A stretch of 64,000 nt of DNA from Vibrio ruber DSM 16370 (GTDB taxonomy: Bacteria; Pseudomonadota; Gammaproteobacteria; Enterobacterales; Vibrionaceae), in NCBI RefSeq assembly GCF_900163965.1, contig NZ_FULE01000050.1, positions 92,465-156,464 on the forward strand, read 5' to 3'. Below, one piece after another: positions 27,895 through 36,897 of the stretch (the first letter of the stretch is position 1; each line of letters starts with the position of its first letter). The notes below the pieces were generated by a model that made no database searches, was not told the origin of the DNA, and saw nothing but the letters and a program-made list of their open reading frames with translations. Position numbers and translations under genes: made by a program.

Positions 27895-28473
27895 TTAAGA
27901 GAGGAGAAAAGACCCACCCAGCATTGCGACAACGGCACCTAGCGCTTTGACCAAACGACCACTGGCAGAAAAACGTAACACGGCACTCCCGATAGCGATC
28001 CCACTCAGATGGAGCAGAAAAGTAGACAAGACAAAACCGCTGAAATAAGCCAGAGCATGACTATTAAATGGCATCTCCGCACCGTGTGCCATGCCATGAA
28101 ATACCGCAAATGCCATGACTAAAACCGTCACCCACTGATGAGAAATTTGTACACTACGCCACAGTAACAGCCCCATGACGACAACACTCAACGCAATATA
28201 AAGTTCGACGCCCGGAATAACTAAACCGGATACGCCTAAAATGCCTCCGACAATCATCAACGCAATGAAAGAAAGTGGCATCTGCCAGCGGCTTCTTCCC
28301 CCAAATAAAGCCGCCAATATGCCGACACTAATCATCACACTAAGATGATCGACACCAGTCAGCGGATGCAAGATGCCACTTTCAAAACCATGATCACCAC
28401 CGTGGCCGGGATGCGCCAACGCCAGTGGAGAAAACAATACCAGTAACCCGGGGATTAAATTCTTTATTTTCAT
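27895..28473 (-). CDS. hupE: HupE/UreJ-family nickel permease
   Basis: A 192-residue membrane protein with a signal-like first segment and a metal-binding HPGHGGDH motif immediately after it, then about six spans, including GVDHLSVMISVGILAALFGG and HGMAHGAEMP. HupE proteins take up nickel or let it cross the membrane for hydrogenase assembly. Its place among hyp genes supports nickel. E. coli uses NikABCDE instead. Confidence 0.9.
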   Translation of the reverse strand: MKIKNLIPGLLVLFSPLALAHPGHGGDHGFESGILHPLTGVDHLSVMISVGILAALFGGRSRWQMPLSFIALMIVGGILGVSGLVIPGVELYIALSVVVMGLLLWRSVQISHQWVTVLVMAFAVFHGMAHGAEMPFNSHALAYFSGFVLSTFLLHLSGIAIGSAVLRFSASGRLVKALGAVVAMLGGSFLLS

Positions 28474-28511
28474 TCTCTTATCTCTTTATCTTAAACTAAA
28501 TACATTCCCAA

Positions 28512-29339
28512 CTATTGATTCAACCCGAGAATCCTTTCTGCGTGTGTATAAATATTGGCTTGTCCCGGGCGGCAGTAGCCGCACAGCGTCACATTGAGAC
28601 GTTCCGCCAAATCAACCGCCATATCGGTCGCGGCAGAGATGGCACATAAAATTTCAATGCCTCCGGCGGCGGCTTTCTGCACCATTTCAAAACTGGCCCG
28701 GCTCGTGACTAATACCACCCCTTTCTGTTTATGATGTTTGGTGACCCAACCGATCAATTTGTCGAGTGCGATATGCCGTCCGACATCTTCAAATAATGCT
28801 TCCGGCTCACCATGTATATTCAGATAGGCAGCTGCATGGCAGGCACCGGTCAATTGATTGAGTTGTTGACTCTGTTTCAACTGGTTTAAAGCACTATCTA
28901 ATTTCTGCACATGAAACGTTGTATGATTTTCCAGTGGTGTCTGTACCCGGCAAACATGGGTCAGCTGATCCGTACCACAGAGGCCGCACCCCGTCATGCC
29001 TGCCATCGTACGCCGTTTTTCCTGCAGACGATGGATACAGCGATTGGCAATCTCAATCGAGAGCGTAATCCCATCAGGGCTCATCTGAATGCTGATATCA
29101 TGAATATCACGATCATGATCAATAATGCCTTCCGTCAGCGAAAAACCAACGGCAAACATATCCAGATCTCTGGGGGTACACATCATAACGGTGTAAGCAA
29201 CCCCGTTATATTCCAAAGCAACAGGCACTTCTTGAATCAGTGTATCGTCAACCAAATGACACTGATTATCCTGCCGATAACGAACAATTTTTTTATGACT
29301 GACAGAATCTATATTCTGTACCGTGAAAGATTCATTCAT
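28512..29339 (-). CDS. fdhD: Formate dehydrogenase accessory sulfurtransferase FdhD
   Basis: A 275-residue FdhD protein with the catalytic CxxC loop in MTGCGLCGTD, and EDVGRHIALDKLIGW and VLVTSRASFEMVQKAA further on, all family hallmarks. FdhD passes sulfur from IscS to the bis-MGD molybdenum cofactor, a step formate dehydrogenase needs. It lies 14 nt after fhlA and upstream of hupE, so the enzyme's activation gene is co-expressed with the hyp genes. Confidence 0.95.
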   Translation of the reverse strand: MNESFTVQNIDSVSHKKIVRYRQDNQCHLVDDTLIQEVPVALEYNGVAYTVMMCTPRDLDMFAVGFSLTEGIIDHDRDIHDISIQMSPDGITLSIEIANRCIHRLQEKRRTMAGMTGCGLCGTDQLTHVCRVQTPLENHTTFHVQKLDSALNQLKQSQQLNQLTGACHAAAYLNIHGEPEALFEDVGRHIALDKLIGWVTKHHKQKGVVLVTSRASFEMVQKAAAGGIEILCAISAATDMAVDLAERLNVTLCGYCRPGQANIYTHAERILGLNQ

Positions 29340-29353
29340 AGGTCAATCCTGAT

Positions 29354-31435
29354 TCATGACGAGGTAGATTCAGTCTCAGGCAAATAGTCCTTGCTGCTAA
29401 TCCCCATCCGTTGCATTCGTGACAGTAATGTTGTCCTTTTTAACCCGAGTTTTGCAGCGGCACCACGTGCACCGGCCACAATCCCATTACTTTCTTTTAG
29501 CGCCTGAATCACCGTATCACGATTTATTTCAATCGTATCTTTTTTATCGTGATGAACGTCCGATACATTGCTTTGCTGCTGCGATTCAGCTTTCGGAATT
29601 TCCAGCCCCAATTTGACGAGCTCATCCAGTGGTGCGTTCAGTACATCGCCACGGGTCAGAATCACTGAGCGTTCAATAAAATTGCGTAATTGTCTGACAT
29701 TCCCGGGCCAGGCAAACGCGGTCAGCGCTCTCATCGTTTCATTGGTAATCGCGGTAATATTTTTGCCCATCTGTTTGGCGATCACGCGGGTAAAATGTTT
29801 CACCAATAGAGGAATATCTTCAGGCCGCTGACGAAGCGGTGGGATCTCTATCGGAAAAATATTTAACCGGTAATACAGATCATTACGAAACGTTTTTTCC
29901 TGAACCATGGAGAGCAAATCAGCATTAGTTGCCACCACAATCCGCACATCGACCTGAATCAACTGGTTTTTCCCGACCCGCTCAATTTCATTTTCCTGCA
30001 ATACCCGCAACAGTTTCGGTTGTAACTCCAGCGGCATATCACCGATTTCATCTAAAAACAGTGTGCCTTGATGCGCCTGCTCAAAACGCCCGACCCGCTG
30101 ATGAACAGCACCGGTAAATGCGCCGCGCTCATGGCCGAAAAGTTCACTCTCAAATAAGCCTTCCGGTACCGCGGCGCAGTTCATTTTTATCATTCGCTTT
30201 TGACTACGCCGGCTCATTTTATGAATCGCCCGGGCGACCAACTCTTTACCGGTACCGGTCTCGCCCAGAATCAAAACGGTACTATCACAGTCTGCCACCA
30301 TCGCAACCTGATCGAGCACACGATTCATCGCCTCACTCTGGCTGATGATGTCATCAAAAATACGCTGTTTCTCATCCTTTGATGCAATCGAAATATATTC
30401 GCTTTTGGGCAGCACTTTGGTATGGGTTTCATGCACACTCAGACTATGCATCGCCATTGCAACCCGTGCCGCTATTTGCTGAAGTAAGTCAAGATCAAGT
30501 GCCACTTCCTGATGCTTTTTGTTGAGCATGTAAGCGATATATCCGACGCGATTGGTACGAAACACCATAGGAATCACGATCAGTTGTTCAATATCTTCGG
30601 CAAATTCGATGGCATTCTTCTGAAAGAACAATGGCCGCAAATTATCCCCCTGAATCAACACCGGAGAATAAGGATCTACTGTATTCTGAAACGCACTGTC
30701 ATCACTGAAAAAGTGGCACTGATGACGGATTTCTCCCTGAATCAAATCACTGGTGTACTGGATATAATGTCCCTGATAGGGTTCTATCAGTGCCAGATGA
30801 TGCATCGCAAAATGTTGATTCAGACAACGCAACAAAGAATTCAGTAGCGTTTCTTTACTGTTTTGGCTGATCACGGCATTCGTGACATCCACTAAAATAT
30901 GATAGTTATCTCGTTCATGGCTAAGCTGCTGCGCCATATTCGATGCTAATTCATGCTCGACAACATGGGCAATGAAAGACACCAGAATGCTACTAACCAT
31001 GCGAAATTGCTTTTCACCATCCTCCATGTTACTGAGCTTGGGGTTGATGAATTCAATCACACCCAGCTGCTGACTGACCGTGTTCAGCGGCATTTTGCAA
31101 TAATGATCAATGCCCCGGTAAGCCGGATGACCGGCAAAATGGGGATAGTAATAAGCGAAGCCGTCACCATCGAGTTCGTAAATACCATCATCATAAGACT
31201 GATGATATAAACCGCTCTCTTGCGGATGAAATGTCTCATGCTGAACTTGCTGATTGCTGTCAACATAGTAAAGAATCAATTCGTCAGAAACTTCCCGGTG
31301 AAGGATAATGTTCATCCGTTCGACCTGAAGAAATGAACATTCATCGTCATTTAGAAATTTCAACAAGTCATACATATCGTGGATCGACAGCATGGCTTGT
31401 GAAAATTTCATCAACTCTTGAGCAATTCTATTCAT
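29354..31435 (-). CDS. fhlA: Sigma-54-dependent formate regulator FhlA
   Basis: A 693-residue activator (E. coli FhlA 692). The N-terminal half has two GAF-type sensory regions (about 1-180 and 185-340). The central AAA+ domain shows Walker A GETGTGKELVARAIH, the sigma-54 contact loop GAFTGA and LFLDEIGDMP. A Fis-type helix-turn-helix closes the protein (GARGAAAKLGLKRTTLLSRMQRMGI). FhlA senses formate and turns on formate hydrogenlyase genes. HyfR of E. coli is a close paralogue, but this is the only such gene here and the length fits FhlA. Target sites are suggested upstream of hydN and hyfA. Confidence 0.92.
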   Translation of the reverse strand: MNRIAQELMKFSQAMLSIHDMYDLLKFLNDDECSFLQVERMNIILHREVSDELILYYVDSNQQVQHETFHPQESGLYHQSYDDGIYELDGDGFAYYYPHFAGHPAYRGIDHYCKMPLNTVSQQLGVIEFINPKLSNMEDGEKQFRMVSSILVSFIAHVVEHELASNMAQQLSHERDNYHILVDVTNAVISQNSKETLLNSLLRCLNQHFAMHHLALIEPYQGHYIQYTSDLIQGEIRHQCHFFSDDSAFQNTVDPYSPVLIQGDNLRPLFFQKNAIEFAEDIEQLIVIPMVFRTNRVGYIAYMLNKKHQEVALDLDLLQQIAARVAMAMHSLSVHETHTKVLPKSEYISIASKDEKQRIFDDIISQSEAMNRVLDQVAMVADCDSTVLILGETGTGKELVARAIHKMSRRSQKRMIKMNCAAVPEGLFESELFGHERGAFTGAVHQRVGRFEQAHQGTLFLDEIGDMPLELQPKLLRVLQENEIERVGKNQLIQVDVRIVVATNADLLSMVQEKTFRNDLYYRLNIFPIEIPPLRQRPEDIPLLVKHFTRVIAKQMGKNITAITNETMRALTAFAWPGNVRQLRNFIERSVILTRGDVLNAPLDELVKLGLEIPKAESQQQSNVSDVHHDKKDTIEINRDTVIQALKESNGIVAGARGAAAKLGLKRTTLLSRMQRMGISSKDYLPETESTSS

Positions 31436-31457
31436 AATCAGTCACGACTCAATCAAA

Positions 31458-31495
31458 GGCTCTTTACAGAACATTGTACACAGACGTAAAGAGCC
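31458..31495 (-). terminator. Hairpin after fdhF
   Basis: A 10-bp stem (GGCTCTTTAC with GTAAAGAGCC, 18-nt loop) between the fdhF stop and fhlA start, followed on the minus strand by TTTGATTG. It could be a weak terminator of hydN-fdhF. Confidence 0.5.
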
Positions 31496-31508
31496 GATAT
31501 TGATCTAA

Positions 31509-33656
31509 TCACGCATATGCAACATGTGATTTAAGTCGCGCTTTTATTTGACTATACTCAGACTGAACATGGTTCTCTGCCCACGCCTGATCCTCAATCG
31601 CTTCGACCTTGACAGCACAATACTTGAACTCAGGTGTACTCGAAATCGGATCGACATGCTCAATCGTTAACTCATTACATGCACCAACCCACCACTGATA
31701 AGTCATATAAACCGCACCAACATTGACCCGTTCTGATACATTGGCGCGTGTAATAACTTTGCCTCGCCGGGAAGAAACCCAGACTAACTGCTGATCCGCA
31801 ATTCCCAGCTGCTTCGCATCAGCGGGGTTCATTTGGACATATCCCGGCTCATCGGCCAATGTAGACAGGGCTTTGCAGTTCCCGGTCATGGAGCGGCATG
31901 AATAGTGACCGACTTCCCGTACGGTGGAGAGCACCAAAGGAAATTCTGCGTCTGTTTGTTCCAACGGCGGACGCCAAGGTGCACCGATAAACTTGCCTTT
32001 TCCTGATGGCGTCGCAAACTTATTGCCTTCAAACAAGAATGAAGTACCGGGGTGATCTTCGGTCGGGCACGGCCACATCACGGATTTAAGCCCTGCCATT
32101 TTTTCGTAAGTAACACCGGCAAACAGCGGTGTCAGTGCACGCATTTCATCCCAGATTTCTTGGGTATTTTCATAATGCATCGGATAACCCATTCGCGTGG
32201 CTAACAGACTGAAAATCTCCCAGTCAGGTTTGACGCCTTCAGGCGGAGTCACCGCTTTGTAGAAACGCTGGAATCCCCGATCCGCACTGGTATACACCCC
32301 TTCATGTTCTCCCCAACTGGTAGACGGGAAAATAATATCAGCCATTTCAGCAGTTTTGGTCATGAAGATATCTTGCACGATTACCAGCTCTAACTGACGC
32401 ATCGTCTCCCGCATCGCATTCAGGTCTGCTTCGGTCTGCGCTGGATCTTCACCAAAAATGTAGAACGCTTTACAAGCACCTTCTGCCACTTTATGACCGA
32501 TTTCAGTCATGCGATAACCGGGTTTTGCCGATAGTTTAACGCCCCAAGCCTGCTCAAATTTCTCACGGATTTTATCGTCAGTCACAGACTGATACCCTGG
32601 GAACTGATGCGGCAACATGCCTAAATCACAGGTGCCCTGCACATTATTCTGTCCCCGAACCGGACCACAACCGACCCCACGACGACCAAAGTTACCTGTC
32701 ATTAATGCCAGGCCGGCCAAACCACGAACCACATCAACCGCCTGACCAAACTGGGTAACACCCATGCCCCATAAAATCATCGAACCGGAAGACTTGGCAT
32801 AAGTCCGAGCAGCTTGGCGAACTTCAGCCGCTTTCAGTCCCGTCAGATGTTCGACTTTTTCAGGCGCATAATCCATGACAATCTTGCGGAACTCATCAAA
32901 CCCTTCGGTGTAATTTTGTACATATGATTTATCATAGAGATTTTCATCAATCAGTGTATAAGCCAACGCGTTGACGACCGCCATATTGGCGCCGTTTTTC
33001 AAGGAGAGCCATTGATCTGCAACCCGGACCGATTCAATCTTACGCGGGTCACAAACAATGACTTTGGCACCGTTTTCACGCGCTTTTAAAATACGTTTGG
33101 CAATCACCGGATGAGAGTCGGCAACGTTATAACCGAAAATCAGCAAGCATTTTGCTTCTTCGATTTCAGGAATGGCATTACTCATCGCACCATTGCCGAC
33201 CACCGATTCCAAACCTGCAACTGAAGGGGCGTGACAAACACGTGCACAGTGGTCAACGTTATTGGTGCCAATCACCGCCCGGGCAAATTTTTGCATCACA
33301 TAATTGGATTCATTGCCCGGCCCTCTGGCTGAACCGGTAGTCATAATCGCGTCGGGACCATATTTCTGCTTGATTGCCGACAGTTTTTCGACCGCGAAAT
33401 CTAACGCTTCATCCCAAGAAACCGCTTCAAGTTTGTCACCTTTCGTGCGACGAATCATCGGCTGTTTCAAACGTGGCGTCAGCAGTTGGGTATCATTTAA
33501 AAAATCCCACCCATAGTATCCTTTTAAGCACAACTGGCCTTCATTGGTTCGACCATTGGCAGGCTCTGCACCAACCACTTTATTGTTTTCAACTAAAAGA
33601 TTTAACTTACATCCCGTACCACAATAGGGGCACACGACTAATTTTTTTTCGATCAT
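31509..33656 (-). CDS. fdhF: Formate dehydrogenase H catalytic subunit, cysteine form
   Basis: A 715-residue molybdenum/tungsten bis-MGD enzyme, exactly the length of E. coli FdhF. The N-terminal [4Fe-4S] ligands are CPYCGTGC and LCLKG. The active site reads CARVCHAPSV: Cys141 takes the place of the selenocysteine of E. coli FdhF, with His142 conserved, so no UGA recoding is needed. The enzyme oxidises formate to CO2 and passes electrons to the Hyf hydrogenase, with HydN as a likely carrier. It follows hydN by 40 nt and probably shares its sigma-54 promoter. Confidence 0.96.
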   Translation of the reverse strand: MIEKKLVVCPYCGTGCKLNLLVENNKVVGAEPANGRTNEGQLCLKGYYGWDFLNDTQLLTPRLKQPMIRRTKGDKLEAVSWDEALDFAVEKLSAIKQKYGPDAIMTTGSARGPGNESNYVMQKFARAVIGTNNVDHCARVCHAPSVAGLESVVGNGAMSNAIPEIEEAKCLLIFGYNVADSHPVIAKRILKARENGAKVIVCDPRKIESVRVADQWLSLKNGANMAVVNALAYTLIDENLYDKSYVQNYTEGFDEFRKIVMDYAPEKVEHLTGLKAAEVRQAARTYAKSSGSMILWGMGVTQFGQAVDVVRGLAGLALMTGNFGRRGVGCGPVRGQNNVQGTCDLGMLPHQFPGYQSVTDDKIREKFEQAWGVKLSAKPGYRMTEIGHKVAEGACKAFYIFGEDPAQTEADLNAMRETMRQLELVIVQDIFMTKTAEMADIIFPSTSWGEHEGVYTSADRGFQRFYKAVTPPEGVKPDWEIFSLLATRMGYPMHYENTQEIWDEMRALTPLFAGVTYEKMAGLKSVMWPCPTEDHPGTSFLFEGNKFATPSGKGKFIGAPWRPPLEQTDAEFPLVLSTVREVGHYSCRSMTGNCKALSTLADEPGYVQMNPADAKQLGIADQQLVWVSSRRGKVITRANVSERVNVGAVYMTYQWWVGACNELTIEHVDPISSTPEFKYCAVKVEAIEDQAWAENHVQSEYSQIKARLKSHVAYA

Positions 33657-33696
33657 AATTTTCTCACTATCCCCGATATTCCATTTTCATGCTGCT

Positions 33697-34245
33697 TCAA
33701 ACCGAAATCACGGAAGCCTGACTTGCTGCCGCTTCTCGTTTTTGTTGACTGGTTTGTTGCAGTGACTCAGGTGCAATCAAACGAATCGCCTCTGTCGGAC
33801 AAACCTGAACACAAGCAGGCCCTGCTTCTCGGTGTGAACATAAATCACATTTCAGCGCTTGGGATTGAGGCACTTGTTTTTGGAAAAGCGCGGCATGTTC
33901 AGACACCGTATTTCTCATTCGGGTCATGACACTCATCGCACCATACGGACAGGCAATCACACAGGTCTTACAGCCAATACAACGGGATTGAATCACCTTC
34001 ACGTAACCATCTTCATGAACGATGGCATGATTCGGGCAAACTTGTGCACACGGAGCGTCGTCACACTGACGACACATCACAGGAACGGAAACTTCTGCAT
34101 TTTTTACCAGTTGTAAACGTGGCGCAAAGTCCTCGTTCCCGTTCAAAGTACCCGATGACTCATCCTGATGAGCGACCGCACAGGCAATCTCACAGGTTCG
34201 ACAACCAATACACTTATTGGCGTCAGCAAAAACAAATCGATTCAT
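33697..34245 (-). CDS. hydN: HydN-like four-cluster [4Fe-4S] ferredoxin
   Basis: About 182 residues with four cysteine groups: CIGCRTCEIACAVAH, CRQCDDAPCAQVCP, CIGCKTCVIACPYGA and CDLCSHREAGPACVQVCP. This matches HydN, the electron-transfer protein paired with FdhF. The ATG at 34245 has AAGGA 7 nt upstream; an earlier in-frame start adds seven residues. It closely resembles HyfA in the same window, so the two are paralogues. The sigma-54 promoter lies about 68 nt upstream. Confidence 0.92.
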   Translation of the reverse strand: MNRFVFADANKCIGCRTCEIACAVAHQDESSGTLNGNEDFAPRLQLVKNAEVSVPVMCRQCDDAPCAQVCPNHAIVHEDGYVKVIQSRCIGCKTCVIACPYGAMSVMTRMRNTVSEHAALFQKQVPQSQALKCDLCSHREAGPACVQVCPTEAIRLIAPESLQQTSQQKREAAASQASVISV

Positions 34246-34312
34246 GCTGTATCCTTTTTGTGTCAATACAACAGAGTACCTTCAGACTCTGGGGGGTGGT
34301 TAATCATTACAG

Positions 34313-34328
34313 GCACAAGACGTGCCAA
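34313..34328 (-). promoter_or_regulatory. Sigma-54 promoter of hydN-fdhF
   Basis: On the minus strand the site reads TTGGCACGTCTTGTGC, with the invariant GG and GC separated by exactly ten bases, as the -24/-12 elements require. It sits 68 nt before the hydN ATG. Confidence 0.85.
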
Positions 34329-34404
34329 TCCGGGAGTTACTATTTGAAATCATTTAATCCAATGATTTATAAGAAAAAATAAGTGACAAATTAAAAAACA
34401 AATC

Positions 34405-34440
34405 CAATCGGGAAGAACGCCTAAGCCCTTGACCCGATTG
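34405..34440 (-). terminator. Terminator of the hyf operon
   Basis: An 8-bp stem (CAATCGGG with CCCGATTG, 20-nt loop) followed on the minus strand by GATTTGTTTTTTAATTTG. It lies 46-81 nt past the hycI stop and before the hydN promoter. Confidence 0.6.
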
Positions 34441-34444
34441 TTCA

Positions 34445-34479
34445 ACGACAAAAGTGTCGAAGTTCGACACTTTTGTCGT
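34445..34479. promoter_or_regulatory. Perfect 17-bp inverted repeat, candidate FhlA activator site for hydN
   Basis: Two 17-base arms with a single central base (34462). The core GTGTCGA-AGT-TCGACAC matches the half-sites seen upstream of hyfA. On the minus strand it is not followed directly by a U-run, so it is a better operator than terminator. It is about 120 nt upstream of the sigma-54 promoter, a normal enhancer distance. Confidence 0.65.
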
Positions 34480-34485
34480 CACGCG

Positions 34486-34944
34486 TTAGCAATGGCTAAA
34501 AACATTATCGTCACGCCATTCAGGTAACGATTGATAAACCGTCTCAACAGCATCGATAACCATCTGGGTCATCGGTGCAGCAAAGGCGACAATTGCGGGC
34601 TGAATCCCGATAAAACTGACATGAGGCACAAACGTTTTCAGCTCATCGATCAGAAAATTCAACGGCAGACTATGGGTAGAAACCATAAACATCTCAGCAA
34701 TGGTATCGGGATCAATAACGCGAATTTCCCCAGCCTTTTCACCAAAATCAGCGGCATCAACAACCAGAACACGCTCCGGCTTGATGTGACGAATCCGATG
34801 TAGGGTATCTTCCGGCATGGTGCCGCCTTCTAATACTTCCCAACTGTCTATCGGTTGTTCCCGACACCGCTTAGCCAGCAAGGGGCCGGCACCGTCATCA
34901 CCCATCATAGAGTTACCGACCGTCAATAATATTTGTCTACTCAT
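34486..34944 (-). CDS. hycI: Hydrogenase maturation protease HycI
   Basis: A 152-residue nickel-dependent endopeptidase with VGNSMMGDDGAGP at the N-terminus, VVDAADFG and STHSLPL; the two aspartates and the histidine are the expected nickel-sensing ligands. It removes the C-terminal tail of the HyfG large subunit after nickel is inserted. It overlaps hycH by 4 nt and is the last gene of the hyf operon. Confidence 0.95.
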   Translation of the reverse strand: MSRQILLTVGNSMMGDDGAGPLLAKRCREQPIDSWEVLEGGTMPEDTLHRIRHIKPERVLVVDAADFGEKAGEIRVIDPDTIAEMFMVSTHSLPLNFLIDELKTFVPHVSFIGIQPAIVAFAAPMTQMVIDAVETVYQSLPEWRDDNVFSHC

Positions 34945-35393
34945 TGCACCGTTCCTCGTACCATCAAATACATCATCGGCTCTTGATGAATGGCATTGAG
35001 AATCTCGATCAACCCTGCGGTCAAACGCTGTGATGTCTCAGACTGGGTCGCGGGGTTGATTTGCTGAAATGCCGTCGCCAACATATGAATGTGCTCAGGG
35101 AAAATCGTAATCTCTCCGAATTTGAGAAAGCCACTCATTTTCCGGTACGCTTCACTGTCTTTCGGTAATCCTTCAATCCACGCTAAATACTCTTCACCGT
35201 GGCAATCCATATCGGACTGGAGACAATCGACAATACCAAGGTGGTGCCCAATCGCCAGACTGTAATACATGATCTGTTGTGCTTCTTGAGGCACCTCTTT
35301 TTCATCAACAAACTTGCGCGTTAACCGATAAAAGCGCACCCGTTCTTTTAAGTGTCTCGAATACTTTTCGCTTTGCGCTTCAGCCACAGCCAT
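34941..35393 (-). CDS. hycH: Formate hydrogenlyase assembly protein HycH/HyfJ
   Basis: About 150 residues matching the HycH/HyfJ family, with FYRLTRKFVDEKEVP, YYSLAIGHHLGIVDCL and FGEITIFPEHI blocks. It is required for assembly of the large subunit but its mechanism is not known. The ATG at 35393 follows a near-ideal AAAGGAGG ribosome-binding site (8-nt gap), so I chose it over the longer start at 35417. It overlaps hyfI by 14 nt. Confidence 0.9.
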   Translation of the reverse strand: MAVAEAQSEKYSRHLKERVRFYRLTRKFVDEKEVPQEAQQIMYYSLAIGHHLGIVDCLQSDMDCHGEEYLAWIEGLPKDSEAYRKMSGFLKFGEITIFPEHIHMLATAFQQINPATQSETSQRLTAGLIEILNAIHQEPMMYLMVRGTVQ

Positions 35394-36198
35394 GACAGGC
35401 ACCTCCTTTGAGTTCATCGCCCACCAGCTGCTTCATCACCGAACGCATCAGCGTTTCAACAATTTCCGTCAGACGCGGATCGTTATGCTGATGAATATAG
35501 GCTTGGATCTGTGCATCCACATTGTCGGCATGGCACCCTTCCAGCACAGACATCAGCTCATCCGCAATGCGGTTGCCCTGACGATAACCGGCTAACAGGC
35601 GGGCTTCCCGTTCGAGCATGACCCGGATATCTTGCGGAATACCGGTATGACTCAAACTGGCAGGCTCAGCCTCGGCATCATGGTTTTTGGCATGCATTTT
35701 TTGTTCAAGTAACCCTAAGGCCACCGCGAATCCATACAGTGTGGCCGCCGGGGTCGGGGGGCAACCGGGAATATAAACATCCACCGGAACGATTTTGTCT
35801 GTGCCGCCCCAGACACAATAGAGATCATGAAAAATGCCGCCGTCACAGCCACATGCGCCATACGACACCACAATTTTCGGATCAGGAGCCGCTTCATAAG
35901 CCCGTAAAGCAGGGGCTCGCATCGCTCGTGTGACCGCACCGGTAAAGAGTAGGATATCGGCATGACGCGGGCTGGCAACCACTTTGATCCCGAATCGCTC
36001 GGTATCATAAACGGGGGTTGTGGCTGCAAAAATTTCAATTTCACAACCATTACATCCCCCACAGTCCACCCGATAAACATAGGCTGACCGTTTGATCTGT
36101 TTCAACAGGCTTTGCTTTAATGCCTGATGTTCAGGGGGGACTTCAACAGGCTGAGTCTGTGTATGATGAACACCCGATAATTGCTGAATACCTTTCAC
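35380..36198 (-). CDS. hyfI: Hydrogenase-4 small subunit HyfI
   Basis: A 272-residue NuoB/HycG-family subunit carrying the proximal [4Fe-4S] cluster ligands in VDCGGCNGCEIEIFAA, SYGACGCDGGIF and PGCPPTP. It has no signal peptide, so the enzyme faces the cytoplasm. It relays electrons from the ferredoxin subunits to the NiFe site in HyfG. It overlaps hyfH by 4 nt. Confidence 0.94.
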   Translation of the reverse strand: MKGIQQLSGVHHTQTQPVEVPPEHQALKQSLLKQIKRSAYVYRVDCGGCNGCEIEIFAATTPVYDTERFGIKVVASPRHADILLFTGAVTRAMRAPALRAYEAAPDPKIVVSYGACGCDGGIFHDLYCVWGGTDKIVPVDVYIPGCPPTPAATLYGFAVALGLLEQKMHAKNHDAEAEPASLSHTGIPQDIRVMLEREARLLAGYRQGNRIADELMSVLEGCHADNVDAQIQAYIHQHNDPRLTEIVETLMRSVMKQLVGDELKGGACHGCG

Positions 36199-36893
36199 TG
36201 GACCTCCTCACGATTGATATCGGTGGCATTGATATCAGTGCCATTGATAGTGGGCATATGGCTCGCAGAATGAACATTCTCTGACATACCGGAATCAGGA
36301 TGAATGGCAGAGATACCTGTAGTATCGATAGTGTTGACCGGTATCTGCTCGGCAGTCACGTAGCGGTTACATGCCAAATTTTGCCCATCCAGCATATTGG
36401 CCTGCCGACGACATTCCGGACAGCTTTCCAGCTGGTGACGACGCATGTCTAACGACTCACCACTCAACCCCGCGTGCTGAAGTATTTCCATAACATAATG
36501 GAATAATTTTTTAGCGATGAAAGGACGATCACATTCCCGGCAATTGACCAACTCAAACTCAGCCTGTTCATACAAATCTGCTTTGTTGGTCACAGCCAGT
36601 TCGAACTGTTGTGACAAGACCAATGCATGCGTCGGACACACTTCTTCACAACGTCCGCAGTAGATACAACGCGCCAGAGAAAGCTCCCAGCGACGGGTGC
36701 CCTTCTGTTCATCAGTCTCCATCACTAACGCGTTGGCAGGACAGGCTCTCATGCAGGCACCACAAGCAATACACTGTGTTGCGTCCAGTTCTGGCTTGCC
36801 CCGAAAATCCGTGCTGACTTCATACGGCGCAAAAGGATACCTGGCCGTGGCATCGCCGGTTTTTAAAACTGTTTTGAATAGTTTTAACATCAC
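36195..36893 (-). CDS. hyfH: Hydrogenase-4 ferredoxin subunit HyfH
   Basis: A 232-residue NuoI/HycF-type protein with two [4Fe-4S] motifs, CIACGACMRACP and CIYCGRCEEVCP, then extra cysteine pairs (NCRECDRPF and CPECRRQAN). It forms part of the electron wire between formate dehydrogenase and the hydrogenase. The C-terminal 60 or so residues are low-complexity (repeated NGTDINATDIN-like words) and look species-specific. It follows hyfG by 4 nt. Confidence 0.92.
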   Translation of the reverse strand: MMLKLFKTVLKTGDATARYPFAPYEVSTDFRGKPELDATQCIACGACMRACPANALVMETDEQKGTRRWELSLARCIYCGRCEEVCPTHALVLSQQFELAVTNKADLYEQAEFELVNCRECDRPFIAKKLFHYVMEILQHAGLSGESLDMRRHQLESCPECRRQANMLDGQNLACNRYVTAEQIPVNTIDTTGISAIHPDSGMSENVHSASHMPTINGTDINATDINREEVQ

Positions 36894-36897
36894 AACC

